Source of the DNA: Calliphora vicina
Lineage: Eukaryota > Arthropoda > Insecta > Diptera > Calliphoridae
NCBI RefSeq assembly: GCF_958450345.1
Contig: NC_088784.1
Coordinates: 73,309,747-73,373,746, forward strand
DNA: 64,000 nt
Direction of reading: 5' to 3'
Part shown: positions 44,905 through 55,780 of the stretch, piece by piece
Position numbering within the stretch: position 1 is the stretch's first letter
Layout of the letters: the number at the start of each line of letters is the position of its first letter
Translations under genes and position numbers: made by a program
The notes under the pieces: generated by a model
The model's database searches: none
Seen by the model: only the letters and a program-made list of their open reading frames with translations
What the model was told of the DNA's origin: nothing

Positions 44905-45297
44905 TAGGTTATGAAATTAGGACAAAATGCTTCTATAGCGATCCTGCGTGTAATTTTAGAAGCTAGTTCACACGACTTTGTCAGTTATTAAAACAACTTT
45001 TTACTATGCAATGGTGATATTAACTGTTTCATCCACGCTTTTTTGTGTTTAAGTTTAAAATCAAAACAATTGCATTTTTACTTTAATTAGTCTATATCAT
45101 TGGTCTCCAGCAGTACGCCCGCGGGCACCGTCTATGTATAAGAATACATGTGAAACCGAAATTAAAAAACGAACATGAGTTATTTTACAAGTGTTGCAGT
45201 GAAGGATATTTTCATAAGAAATTTGGTTCAGTGTACACACATCGTAATACTAGAATACGAAGCAAATCTATTGTTGTGAGAGTTTGATTAACAATGA

Positions 45298-46592
45298 TCT
45301 ATATACACTCAGGTCTCGTTTTATGCGGATTTTTTTTATGCGGATTCAAATTTATGCGGTTTTTAAATTAAACATTTTTTTTGAACTTTAACAGATTTTA
45401 AAATTTTAGATGTTTTTTTTTAAATTCTAGTGATGAAAATAATATTTTACAATATGATGATATGATTATAGCATCTAGTGATGAAAGTGACGTTGAACCA
45501 ATTCCTAAACTATGCCGACAATTATTCAGTCATTCAGATTGATCATACATATTTACAGAATTTCCTTAAAAAAGGTTTTAGCTTATTTTGTTGATAATTT
45601 TCAGTTTTTTCTGTTATTAATGAATTAATATTAGCTATGTTCAATAACTAAAAGTTGTTACTAGTTAGTAACAATTGTTACTGGAAAAGCGTTCATTAAC
45701 TCAAAAAACTTGCAAGTAGAGAAAAATTCAAGAGCGTATAGATTTTAGAGAGTGCTCTCTCGTTGCAAACTATTACAAGTTCTATTTTGAACTCGTAATA
45801 GTTAGCAGCTTATATTTCATATGTTTTGTATTATTGTTTATTTATTTTCAATTTTATTTTTGTGGTGAAAAAATATAAAAAAAAGAATTTTCAATAAAAT
45901 TTAAGAAAATGTGAGTTTTAAAAGGAATAAAATATGAAAATTGTGTGTATAAAACAATTGTTACTGGAAAAGCGTTCATTTACTTTTTACTATTTTTGAG
46001 ATTTTAAGAGGGTAATTTTGTAAATTTTGATTTTATTCTCTCGTTGCAAGTATTTACTGGGAAAGTAAATGAACAGACCTATTATATTTTTGTTTATTTT
46101 TTTTAAAGGGTTTTGGTTTTTACTGTTTAAGTAAATGAAATAAATATATTTTTGTTGATTTTTTTTATGCGATTTTGCTTTGGATTTTTAATTAAAATTT
46201 GAATTTATGCGGTTTTTCAGAATTTTGGAACGAATCATTAGTTTTTATATGATTCTAGAGTATCGTTTTATGCGAATTCAATTTATGCGATTTTTTTTGG
46301 AACGCATCTATCGCATAAAACGAGACCTGAGTGTATATAAAAATTAAATGGTCCATGTATGTAATGCCATCACGTGAGAACGACTGGAACGATTTGGCTG
46401 ATTTTTTTTTTGTATTCGATTCCAAATTTTCAGGAGATGTTTTGTAATAAAAAAAGCTCCCTAAAGTATGCAGTACAAATTTAGATATTTTATTTGCAAA
46501 TAAATAAGAACAGGCAGGAGTATGCGGGTTGGAGAAACTTGAAGAACTAACATTAGTAAATGTTACCGGGCGAAACCGGGACGGTCAACTAG
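45298..46592 (+). mobile_element. Helitron, split by a pogo-like element
   Basis: TCTATA (45298) is separated from TATAAAAATTAAATGGTCCA (46336) by the pogo-like element. The body CATCACGTGAGAACGACTGG, TTAGATATTTTATTTGCAAA, GAAACTTGAAGAACTAACAT matches the Helitron at 38.1 kb. The 3' end ACCGGGCGAAACCGGGACGG then TCAACTAG precedes a T. Confidence 0.85.
45306..46333 (+). mobile_element. pogo/Tigger-like element with TA duplication
   Basis: Ends CACTCAGGTCTCGTTTTATG and CATAAAACGAGACCTGAGTG are perfect complements, flanked by TA (45304-45305, 46334-46335). TTATGCGGATT/ATGCGGTTTT repeats near both ends are typical of Tigger/pogo elements. A remnant DDMIIASSDESDVEPIPKLC near 45450-45520 resembles an acidic transposase tail. 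A further insertion may occupy about 45640-46080, which has GTTACTGGAAAAGCGTTCAT in duplicate. Confidence 0.75.
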
Positions 46593-46810
46593 TTTATTAT
46601 AAAAAGTAAGAAAAATAAATCAAAACATAAAAAAAACAAACCATTCCAAGGTTTTTAGAGGAGTGAGGTGGTTAATTTACTAACCACCTTTGTAAAGTTT
46701 TGCAAAAAGAAACAAACGATATAATTGTTTAGCAAAATTCCAATAAACTATGTGTTGAAGACTATAGGAAAGGTGGTTAGTAAAGTGACCACTAAACCGC
46801 AAAGAGTTAA

Positions 46811-47829
46811 TTAGAAAATTGGGTTTTTTTATTAAGACATTGTTACAGCACATGAGCGATATGTCCTGTAGTGACCTTTCGATTTATCTAATTTCCTCCA
46901 TTTACTACCTATAAATATGTTGATGGTACTCCTATGGAATCTTGCTCTTTTTTCTCTTTTTTGCCATCTTAGTTCCACTGTGTAAATGGTTTATTCCTTA
47001 GCTCTTTTTCTATATGAATTAAATTCAACTTGGCTGGTTAGTTTCTGTTGCAAGTTTGTTTGGTCTGTTTGTGTGTGAGTGAATGAGTGAGTGTGTGTTG
47101 AGTTGGTTGGAAAAAAAATTCAAAAAATAACGTAAAACTTTGGCGCACGTGTGTATACAACCAATTTCTATACGTTTTTATATTGTTTTCACACAACATG
47201 GTTGAATATTCAATGTTGTGGCATAACCAAACGACGAAGAGTGAAGAATACTCTCTCTCTTTCTATGTATGCGTGTGTGTGTATGAGTGCTATGTGTGTG
47301 AATATGTAAGTTTGTGCTTTGTAAAGTGAAATACTAGCAGAGTAGCAGCAGTCATAGCATATTTTAAGGCATAGAAATAAATAAAACATAGAAAAAGTTG
47401 TTAGTTAGACTGTTGTTACTAGTAGACAAAGATTTCAAAATATTTTTTAACGTTAGCCAGAAAGGACGTGGCCTTTTTGTTGCTCTCCCTTAACAATCCG
47501 TACAAATAGAAATATAACAACGTTATTTCAAGTAGTTTCAAGCTCTTTGGCTTTATATTGTTAATATTTTCTATTTTAGAATATTTATAAAAAAAAGAGA
47601 AACCAACAGGGAAAACATATATAAATCATTCAACATCAGCTAAATAATATATATTTAATAAAAAGATTTAAAATTAATTGTTATGGCTTAATACAAATAC
47701 AAGGAAATAATAATACTAATAATAATAATGGAAAATAATTTATAAAAAATGAAACAGCTACAATATTCTAGGAATTTGTACTAAATTCTAGTGTGTGAAA
47801 TAGCAAAAAAAAAACCAGAGTGTGTTGTT
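46811..47829. other. Noncoding stretch upstream of the candidate gene
   Basis: Contains GTGTGAGTGAATGAGTGAG (about 47070-47090), a CTCTCTCTCTTTC run (47250) and TGCGTGTGTGTGTATGAG (47270). CT/GT-rich simple sequence is common near fly promoters, but no core promoter was established. Confidence 0.4.
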
Positions 47830-47866
47830 TCAGTTTGTGTTTTCATTTAGTCTACGCTGGAGTATT
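47830..47866 (+). promoter_or_regulatory. Candidate initiator upstream of the membrane-protein gene
   Basis: TCAGTTTG at 47830-47837 fits the arthropod initiator TCAGTY with A at 47832. A GGAG at about +28 only partly fits a DPE. It lies just before the region of repeated CCTAAAAGTATGCAA motifs. Speculative, because short motifs of this kind occur by chance. Confidence 0.15.
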
Positions 47867-48714
47867 GATCGTTAATAAGTGCAATTACCTGAGGAGTGCC
47901 TTTAGTGTTTGCTTTTAGGCGCAGGTCTTAAATTTAGCCTTAATATAGGCAAATAAAAACAAAAAACACAAACAATATTGTTTATCATATAAAAAACTGT
48001 TAAAAAAACTTCCACAAGTTCTTTAAAGAAAATAAACTCATCAGCAATATGTGTTAGTAACAATTTAGAGTTAGTCAGTGACTGTTGAAAATGTTCGATC
48101 AAACATAGTATGAAAAAAAGTGATTTTTTTTTAATATGACACTGCACGCATACCATCTAGAATATAAAAGAAACAGCAAATAATTTCAAAAAAAAAAAAC
48201 CTTGAAAATGCAGTGATTGCATAATGGGGAAAAAAATTAAATGGAATAAAAATTATAACTAAATAAATGAAAAATAATATTTTTTTAATAAAAAAAACCA
48301 TACAAAGTGCCTTTAAAAACATAAAAAACAGTATTAAATTTTATTAAACCTAAAAGTATGCTACAGCTAAATTAATTTTAAAAAATTAAATTTTAACCTA
48401 AAAGTATGCAATATAATTTTACATATAATTGCTGTAAAAAAAATAAATATTTAAAAAAACTAAATGAAACCTAAAAATATGCAACAACAATTCAAGGAAA
48501 AAAATAATAATTAAGCCTAAAAGTATGCAATAAAATGTGATTACATAAAAAATACATTTATATAAATGGATAAATTAATGAATAAATATTATATTCTGGA
48601 TGTTTTTAATGAATGCAAAGCAAAATACGAAAATATTTATACAAATTTTAATTATTATAAATCACAATATCACAATAGGCTCTCGCTTTTTCTACAATTA
48701 TTGCAAAATTAAAA

Positions 48715-49290
48715 AAATTAATTTTGAGGCTTTGTAAACAAAACGTTTAAATACTGAGATTCGTTTAAAGCAAATTTTGAAAAGAAATCAAACATAAACC
48801 AAATATTATATCCCCTAAATAACCCAATCAATATTAATAAATAATTTGTTTTTAAACCAATTAAGAGTGTCAGTTTGTAAAATTTCGAAACCTCAAAAAA
48901 TATATATGAATTTGAGGTTTTGTAAACAGAATATCTAAAAACTTAGCTATATTTAAAGATGCTTTTTAGAAAAACAAAATATTTTCTATCCCCTAAAGTA
49001 GGCAATTAAATAAATGAAAACATTTTGTTTAACCAATTAAGAGTGTCAGTTTGTAACGTTTTAAAACGCCAAAAAATACATATGTATGTATGAATAATAA
49101 AGGCAGTTAGTTTATTTAAAATTTTGTATATTTAAGTGATTGAGGTTCGTTGTACAAAATGCTGTTTCAAATAAAGTGTCACTGCTTTTGTTATATCCCC
49201 AAAGTATGCAATAAAAATTGTAATAAATGTGCAATTGTTGGCTTTTTAAAGAATTTAACTTTAGTTTAGTCTATGGTCTCGTGTCAGTTT
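48715..49290 (+). repeat. Degenerate long tandem repeat, about 180-bp unit
   Basis: Ordered blocks recur about three times: GAGGTTTTGTAAACA (48727, 48913), TATCCCCTAAA (48810, 48987, 49194) and AACCAATTAAGAGTGTCAGT (48857, 49035, degraded to CTCGTGTCAGTTTTA at 49270). Unit spacing is roughly 180-210 bp. The TATGCAA motif sits at a fixed place in each unit. Confidence 0.7.
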
Positions 49291-49722
49291 TATTTTATAA
49301 ACTATTTGAATTGGTTGGTTATAAATAAAAACACGCCACCTGACAACAGGACATTTGAGAGACAGACAGTCAGTCATAAAACAATACTTGGACAAATTAC
49401 TAAACAATTAAACAGAGGCAAATTAAAACAAGGAGAGATAGAAACAAGTAATTGCTAAAAATAGATATGGCTTCTGAGGACAAAATAAAAAATAATTAAA
49501 CCTCTACTAGGTCATCATTCAGATTAGAGACATTTAATTAATTCATCGCTAGAATAAAAATTTAGTAACTTTGTTTAAAAAAAATATATATCCAAGACAA
49601 TTTGATCAAATTGTTTTTGTCATGGCAGATGTATAATGATTCGCACAGTGGGGTCAATCGAAAAAACAAGGGGTAATAAATTTGAATCTTCTAAAATACT
49701 AGTCCGATTGCAAAATTATATA

Positions 49723-51328
49723 CAGTGATTGACAAAACAAAGGAAACTTTTCCAAATATTTCATTAGTGGCCTAAAATCTGAAATAATTTTTTAAAAAAT
49801 TTTAACATTTTTGTAGTATTTTATTTGTAACTTTTATTAACTTAATTTAACAAAAAACAAAGCACATAATTAATTAAATTCTAAAAATGAGAAAACAAAA
49901 TTAAAACATTTATTTTAGTTTCAAAACAATGGAAACTTAGGTATTATTTTAACAAATATGGTCTAAATTTTGCAATAACTCAATATTTTGTTGGGTATCC
50001 CTTATTTTTATAACTGCTACACATCGACGATGCATTGAACCAATTAAAGAGTCAATGGTCGGTCTCCTTTGAAATATTTTGCCATTCCCTTATAACCGCC
50101 TCCGACAAATCTTCCTTCCTGGTCTAATTTTGGGTCCTTACAATTTCCCATAGATTTTCTATGTGATTGAGATCTGGCGATTGGGCAGGCCACTTCAAAA
50201 CACGTACCTCGTTGGATTGTAACCACTCGGTTACAACCCTCGAGGTGTGTTTCGGGTCGTTGTCGTGTTGGAATCTCCAAACTGGGGGCATAATTTCCTC
50301 AGCGTATGGATACATAAAATCGTTTAATATGGTTCTGTATCCTATACCTGTCATGTTAGCTGTTATAATATGAATTGGGCCCATACCTTGCCCTGAAAAA
50401 CATCCCCATACCATAATATTGCCACCGCCAAACTTTACAGTCTTATTTGTGTACTTTGGATCTAATCTTTTTCCCTTTGGTCGATTTACAAATGTTCTCC
50501 CATCACTGCCTCTTAAATTGTATTTGGATTCGTCGGAAAAAAGGACAGTATTCCATTTCTGTATCGACCAGTTTAAATGATCCCTGACAAATTGTAGACG
50601 AGCAGAACGGATCTTTTTAGAAATGAGTGGTTTTTTCACAGGACGATAGCAACCAAAACCAGCCTCATTTGCCCTGCGACTAAATGTTCAGGTACTTATT
50701 TTTTGGAATTTCTTGAACTCTTTCTTGCTATTAAATTATCTTGTCTAGGAGTAGTCTTACGAGGTTTCCCATCTAAATGTTAAGTTTTTACAGAACCGGT
50801 CTCACGAAATTTCTTTATAATTTTTTAAACTGCTGATTTATTTATGGAATATTTGTCACAGATACTTTTTTGTTTTAAACCAGCTTTAAAATCGTTAATT
50901 ATTTTATTTTTTAAGTCTTCACAAATCTTAACTTTAGCCATTTTCGTTAACTTTGATAAAAAGCAATTATGCGAAAAACTTAGAATAAGAAATTGTGAAA
51001 AATTACCAGAATTTAAAAATAAAATAACTGTAAACAGGATGCTTTTTACATCGTTCTTTTAAATATTATTTTCGTTTTACTCTTCTTTGTTGCAGAAGTT
51101 TAAAAGTTTCCATTGTTTTGTCAGTAGCGAAATAGTGAATATTTTTAATTTTGTTCCCTTTTTTCAGAATATAATTAATTATGTTGTTTGTTTTTCAGTT
51201 AATTTATATAAATAAAACTATACAAGTAAAATACTAAAAAAAAAAAAAAAATTATTTTAAAAAATATTTCAAATTTTGGGCTACATATGGAATATTTGGA
51301 AAAGTATCCATTGTTTTGTCAACCACTG
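49723..51328 (-). mobile_element. Complete Tc1-like element with TA duplication
   Basis: Inverted ends CAGTGATTGACAAAACAAAG and its counterpart ending CATTGTTTTGTCAACCACTG, continuing as ACTTTTCCAAATATT on both sides. TA at 49721-49722 and 51329-51330. A second, internal set of related text (ACAATGGAAACTTAG at 49926, AGTTTCCATTGTTTTGTCAG at 51104) makes double-repeat ends, as in several Tc1-family elements. It encodes the transposase pseudogene at 49949-50941. Confidence 0.92.
49949..50941 (-). pseudogene. Tc1-like DD34E transposase, nearly full length but broken
   Basis: About 330 codons, the normal length for Tc1 transposases. From 50941: MAKVKICEDLKNKIINDFKA, GLKQKSICDKYSINKSAV (first HTH), then KKFRETGS and a degraded second HTH. 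The catalytic core reads NTVLFSDESKYNLRGSDGR (first Asp), NIMVWGCFSGQGMGPIH, FQHDNDPKHTSRVVTEWLQ (second Asp), SPDLNHIENLWEIV (Glu), then WQNISKETDHTLIGSMHRRC. In-frame stops occur in the HTH region (near 50828 and 50782) and a frameshift follows LWEIV. All three catalytic residues are still present, so this is the youngest-looking transposase here. Confidence 0.92.
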
Positions 51329-51354
51329 TATATGAAAGTTTATTATTAACTTTA

Positions 51355-51405
51355 ATAAAAGTTGAATAACTTTAATAAAAGTTGAATAACTTTTACAATT
51401 TTAAA
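51355..51405 (+). repeat. 22-bp tandem repeat
   Basis: AACTTTAATAAAAGTTGAAT is repeated about two and a half times, just outside the Tc1-like element. Confidence 0.8.
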
Positions 51406-51784
51406 CCTATTTTAATAAATGATGTGTGATTTTATTCAAAATAAAAGCTAAAAGTTAAAAAAGTGATGTCAAAGTTGAAAAACTGAAAATAAAAAAGAAT
51501 GTATGGGAGTAGAACGAGTCTTTACTGATTTTTAAACGAAATTTTATATACAGTATAATAAAAATACTTTATCATCTCCTATATCTAGTACTTTTTACAC
51601 ATTCTTATCACCATTGTAGCTATAATTACATTTTTAAGATTGAGGTTATATGGGAGGTAGGCGTGTCCTTGTTCAGACTTTAACAAATAATCGAAATTTC
51701 ATTAATTTATATAGCTATAGTATAACAATGGAAATATACTCTAATTCGCTTTCCTATTTAAAAAATTTCAAAAGATAAAAAACT

Positions 51785-52263
51785 ACACAGAAAAAAGTAT
51801 ATTTCAATTCAAACATTTATCACATATTGAACCGGTTTCAATTATTTCATAATTGAATCAAGTATTCATGTGCTCAAAAACAAAATTTTCTGATATTTTC
51901 TATTGAATTATGAGTTTTGAATTTGATAATTTTGACAATTGAATATACAATTTTCGTTATTGGTTGAACTTTAAATACAAAAATTATTGAATAGATATTT
52001 TTCGTAATTGAAAACACAAAAAATAACAAAAATGTTTTTTCAATTACGAAAATTATCTATTCAATAAGTTTTGTATTTAAAGTTCAACCAATAACGAAAA
52101 TTGTATATTCAATTGTCAAAATTATCAAATTCAAAACTCAAAATTCAATAGAAAATATCAGAAAATTTAGTTTTTCACCACATGAATACTTGATTCAATT
52201 ATAAAATAATTGAAACCAGTTCAGTTTGAATTGAAACGGTTTAAGAAAAAGTTTTTTCTGTGT
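51785..52263. mobile_element. Foldback MITE 0.5 kb upstream of the gene start
   Basis: Ends ACACAGAAAAAAGTATATTT and, at the right, AAAAAGTTTTTTCTGTGT. The arms are complementary over almost the whole 479 bp (for example TGGTTGAACTTTAAATACAA against TTGTATTTAAAGTTCAACCA), with a loop near 52010-52035. No coding. Confidence 0.85.
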
Positions 52264-52755
52264 AAAAATTTATTTAATTTTTTTTTTCACTAAGGCCGGC
52301 TACTTATCAAAATTTTAAACATAGTTAAGCTTAATCAATGTTTAAATATTTCTTTTCTGAATGAAAAAAATATGTATGCCATATTAAATAATACTCTGTA
52401 GCAGTAATTTAAACAAATTCAAGCAATAATTATATTTTTTAAATTTTTTCACAGTTATAGCCTTTAAGTATGCAACATTTTGTAATAAATAAACATCTCC
52501 CAAAACTATGCATTAAAAACATTTTTTTACAAGAAATTTAAAAAAAAACTACAAAGTCAGTTAACAAAATGAAACAATAAAAAATAAATAATAAACTACA
52601 AAATTATTTAAAACAGCAGCAACAACAAATCATATCAAATCTTTATAAGTGAGCGATAACAAACAAAACTTGATATTTTTTAACAAGGAAAAGGGAAAAT
52701 TAATTAAAATAAATAAATAATAATAAAAAAGAAACTAAACGGAAACAGGCGTAAA

Positions 52756-53405
52756 ATGTCACTTAAACGTTTTGCCATGTTGGCAGCCATATCGTATAAT
52801 AATCAGCAAAATTACAATAATAACAACAATAGTAACACTAATTACAATAATAACAACAACAAGGTTAATAATAATAAAACACAAACAACATTTGGAACCA
52901 CAGCTACGCCAGAGTCAACAACAAAAATAATAAATAGCAACAAATCGACATTGATACAATTGAAACAACAACAGCAGCAACAATCACAGCAAATATTTGC
53001 ACCAACATCTTTAAGCAGCACAGCCACCACAATATTATCAGCAACATCAAATTCATCGCTATCCCCAACGAACACACTCACTAAAACTGATCACCAGCAA
53101 CATAATGGAATCATCGAAAGTGTTGATAGCAGCAGTGATGTTGTGGAAGATGACTCTTCTAGTTATAGCAGTGAAAGTAGTGAATCTTTAGATCTTGATC
53201 AACACCCAGTGCCTGAGAGACAGCCATCAAACACTTACACCAGTACCACTTATTACGGCAGTGGTTTTGGTGTGTTTCACCAGCAAAATATACGCTCCAA
53301 TGGCGGCGGCATTGCTCTGATAACTGGCAGTAGTGCCAGCAATGGCTTGGGTGGCGGATCTTACTCGAATGGCATTAATAATAATGTGAATTTACTGTTG
53401 GGAGG
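52756..53405 (+). CDS. Exon 1 of a single-pass membrane protein gene
   Basis: The ATG at 52756 sits in AAAATG context, preceded by an in-frame stop at 52714. Exon 1 gives 216 codons plus two bases and ends at a strong GTAAGT (53406). The protein has no cysteine in this exon. It shows an Asn/Gln tract (residues 15-40), poly-Gln (71-79), a Ser/Thr-rich part (83-110), an acidic Ser stretch (121-148, SSSDVVEDDSSSYSSESSES) and a Gly/Ser-rich region (168-217). The start MSLKRFAMLAAISY is only weakly hydrophobic, so a cleaved signal peptide is doubtful. The hydrophobic VNLLLGG at the end is completed by exon 2 into a membrane span. I do not recognise the family. Low-complexity tracts of this kind are common in fly neuronal and developmental proteins and diverge fast. 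Confidence 0.85.
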
Positions 53406-53557
53406 GTAAGTTTTGAGAGAAAAATCAAAGAGAAATTGATTTTTTAATTAAACAGTTTAAACTTTGTTAATTTAAAGTTCAGTGAACAAATGTGCTAAGT
53501 CCACTTTTTAGAAAAATTTAGATTTTAATACATATCTTTAGAATAAGTAAAAATATA

Positions 53558-53956
53558 GGCCTATAATCATAGTCAAACACTAAAGTCGGTTCTTTTTAAA
53601 AACAACTTTAAAATAAAATCCTGCTTTTTATTAATTTGCAACCATAGTCAAAATTAAAGTATGTTTTAAATTGAACCGACTTTAACTGGGTGCCACCGCA
53701 AATGTAGAAAATGTTTTCATACAATATACACCAAAAAGCAGACAAATGGCAACGCTGAACAGCTGACATTCAAAATTAAAAAAAAAATCCAAAAAACGTA
53801 AACCATAAAAGTAACCGGGACATCTAAAGAAAGAAAGTTTTTTGTTGTGGAAAAGTGGAAAATATAAGATTAATATCATAATTAAAGTCCACTCTTAAGT
53901 AAAGTCGGGTTTAATTCTCTTAAAATGTACTTTATATTTGACTATGATTATGGGCC
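53558..53956. mobile_element. MITE with GGCCTATAATCATAGTCAAA ends (intron 1)
   Basis: GGCCTATAATCATAGTCAAA at the left is mirrored by TTTGACTATGATTATGGGCC at the right. ATA flanks both ends, compatible with a 3-bp duplication as in PIF/Harbinger-like MITEs. Internal AAAGTCGG and CCGACTTTA copies face each other. 399 bp, no coding. Confidence 0.7.
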
Positions 53957-54011
53957 ATACAGTTTGGTTAAAAAACGTTTACAACTATTTAGTTTTTTCT
54001 CGTTGTTACAT

Positions 54012-54273
54012 TCACCCCTATCGCGAATCAATATTTCACATGAAATATTTTCCCTTTTCCTTTTTTCGTTCATCAACTTTGTTCACGTGAAAAAATTCCC
54101 CTTGTTTTGAAATTTTTAGATGGAATTTTGTAAACAATAAACAGCTGTTACGAACAAAATCAACTATTGTGAATGTAAAGTTCATCGTGATATTGCCGAT
54201 AGCAATTTTCCCTTCGAGGGAAATGAATATTTCATGGGAACAAAATTTCACATGTTATTGCCGATAGGGGTGA
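54012..54273. mobile_element. MITE, TCACCCCTATCG family, complete copy (intron 1)
   Basis: TCACCCCTATCGCGAATCAA at the left and GCCGATAGGGGTGA at the right form the terminal inverted repeat, with ATTTCACATG also mirrored. It serves as reference for the copies at 21.06, 29.9 and 32.76 kb. Confidence 0.85.
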
Positions 54274-54324
54274 TTGTGATATGGAAATTTTTGTAAAAAT
54301 TACAAAAGTTATTGGATTTATGGA

Positions 54325-54885
54325 TTAAAAATGCGGAATTTTATCAAATTTTTAGGTTTTATTTTGAAACATTTGTACAATATATTCAAAGTATTGGCCA
54401 TTGATAGCTATGAGCTTTTCAAGGTATCTCAGCTTGAATTCGTATGGTATTTAATTTCCCTGCTTTTGGATGAATCCTGCTACCAAGCTCTTGTTGAGTA
54501 TGACAATAATCTTCATGGAGTAACGTCTCCAGTACTTGGTCTTCAAACTTTTTTGGCTGGCCTGGGAGATTATTGTCTTCCGTGTCAAAATCACCACTTC
54601 TGAACCGCACAATCCATCTCTCGGACGTTGAAACCGTGGGAACACATTCACCATAAGCTTTGGTGAGCAATCGGTGTGCTTAAAGAAGTAAGGCAATAAC
54701 GTCGCTTTGTTGGCACAAAATTCGACATTTTCGAAGCCAAAAAAAAATTGATTTTTATACTATAATGTTCAATAACTAAGTGAGCATAAATGACAGATAT
54801 GTACCCTTCAAAATAACATATATAGTTATTAAAAGCAAAAACCGCATTCAAAAGATACGTCATCTATTGTAAATCTCGCATTTTT
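54325..54885 (-). pseudogene. Mariner (cecropia-type) deletion derivative (intron 1)
   Basis: Read leftward from 54885: terminus ATGCGAGATTTACAATAGAT, a start NFVPTKRRYCL, then KAYGECVPTVSTSERWIVRF, RSGDFDTEDNNLPGQPKKFE, DQVLETLLHEDYCHTQQELG. After a deletion of the whole catalytic part, the other terminus GAATTTTATCAAATTTTTAG / ATGCGGAATTTTA follows at 54325. It has both ends but only about 100 codons of transposase. Confidence 0.85.
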
Positions 54886-55075
54886 AAGTCATACACCAAA
54901 TTAGTTAGCCATTAAGAACTACTACTAGGGAATTTTCAACACTCGAGCAACGTTATCAATTCGTGAATTTAACAAGGTGGCCGATTGGCACACTCTGCAT
55001 AACAACTCACTATTTTATTCAATTTTTACTTAATAGAGGAAAAAAAGAACAAAAAGTTAGTGGGTGGGGATGAAC

Positions 55076-55780
55076 TAGGGTTCCTACACGGGAAATTTGG
55101 AAATTTTCGAAATATTTGTCGGGAATTTTCGGGAATTTTTTTTTATAAGTTTTCTTCTAAAAGTTACAATATTCAGATTCGTTTCGAATTGAATTATTCT
55201 ATTATACCCATAGAGTTTTTTCGGTTCTAGCAACAGATATTCAGTAGGCAAAGAAGCATTACGGTTTAAATAATCAAATTTTTTTCACTCAACTCAGCTA
55301 CAGTAGAAAAATTCGGTTATTAAGAAAGAATCAAATTTAAAGGTTTTGATCTTAAATGAATTGTTAAGGTGCCTAACATTACAACTTTTAGGGATATTCA
55401 TATTTACAGAAAATAATAAAAATAATAGTGATTTAATGATTACAATCTGATTTGAAAATTTTCTCTTTCGAAACTAACTATCCATGTTTTATAGATTTAA
55501 TATAGTCGAAATTCTTAAGCTTTTTAATTAAACAAAGAATTTATTGATTTTTTAGTGATTAAAACTACGAGTGTGACAATACCAATTAAATGCCACTATT
55601 AAATTAGAAACAATTTTTAAGTGGACCAACATTATATAATTATAAGACAATTTATTCGAAAAAAAAATTCTGGATTTTGGTTTAATTTGGTATTGAAAAA
55701 TTCCCGGAAATTCCCAGGAATGAAAACATTTTTTAATTTCCTCCCGGGAAAGGAAAAAGTCCAGGAAATTAGGAACCCTA
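55076..55780. mobile_element. hAT-like MITE with exact 8-bp target duplication (intron 1)
   Basis: Ends TAGGGTTCCTACACGGGAAA and, at the right, GGAAATTAGGAACCCTA. GGATGAAC is duplicated at 55068-55075 and 55781-55788. Subterminal CGGGAATTTT/TTCCCGGGAA motifs resemble those of the 25.9 kb element, whose termini also start TAGGGTT. Confidence 0.85.

Larger units (their letters stand above)
45024..46806. mobile_element. TTAA-flanked piggyBac-like element, copy 2, with nested insertions
   Basis: TTAA at 45020-45023 and 46807-46810. It shares CTGTTTCATCCACGC, AAGTTTAAAATCAAAACAAT, ATAAAAAGTAAGAAAAATAA, GTTTAGCAAAATTCCAATAA and ACCGCAAAGAG with copy 1 at 5.4-5.8 kb. About 1.5 kb of extra DNA in the middle consists of an unclassified segment (45095-45297) and a Helitron that itself holds a pogo-like element. 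Confidence 0.7.
48340..52520 (+). repeat. Dispersed CCTAAAAGTATGCAA motif array
   Basis: Copies on the + strand at 48349, 48397, 48470, 48516, 48992, 49199, 52461 and 52499, with a weaker one at 48812. Typical text is CCTAAAAGTATGCAATAAAA; variants are CCCTAAAGTAGGCAATTAAA, CCCCAAAGTATGCAATAAAA, CCTTTAAGTATGCAACATTT and CCCAAAACTATGCATTAAAA. All are in one orientation and upstream of the ATG at 52756. The block without copies coincides with the Tc1-like element, a foldback MITE and their flanks, so the array may once have been tighter. Confidence 0.7.

Noticed and set aside
47902..48322. Two minus-strand hydrophobic frames
   Set aside because: Phe/Ile/Leu-rich composition follows from poly-A/T runs; no start context or homology cue.
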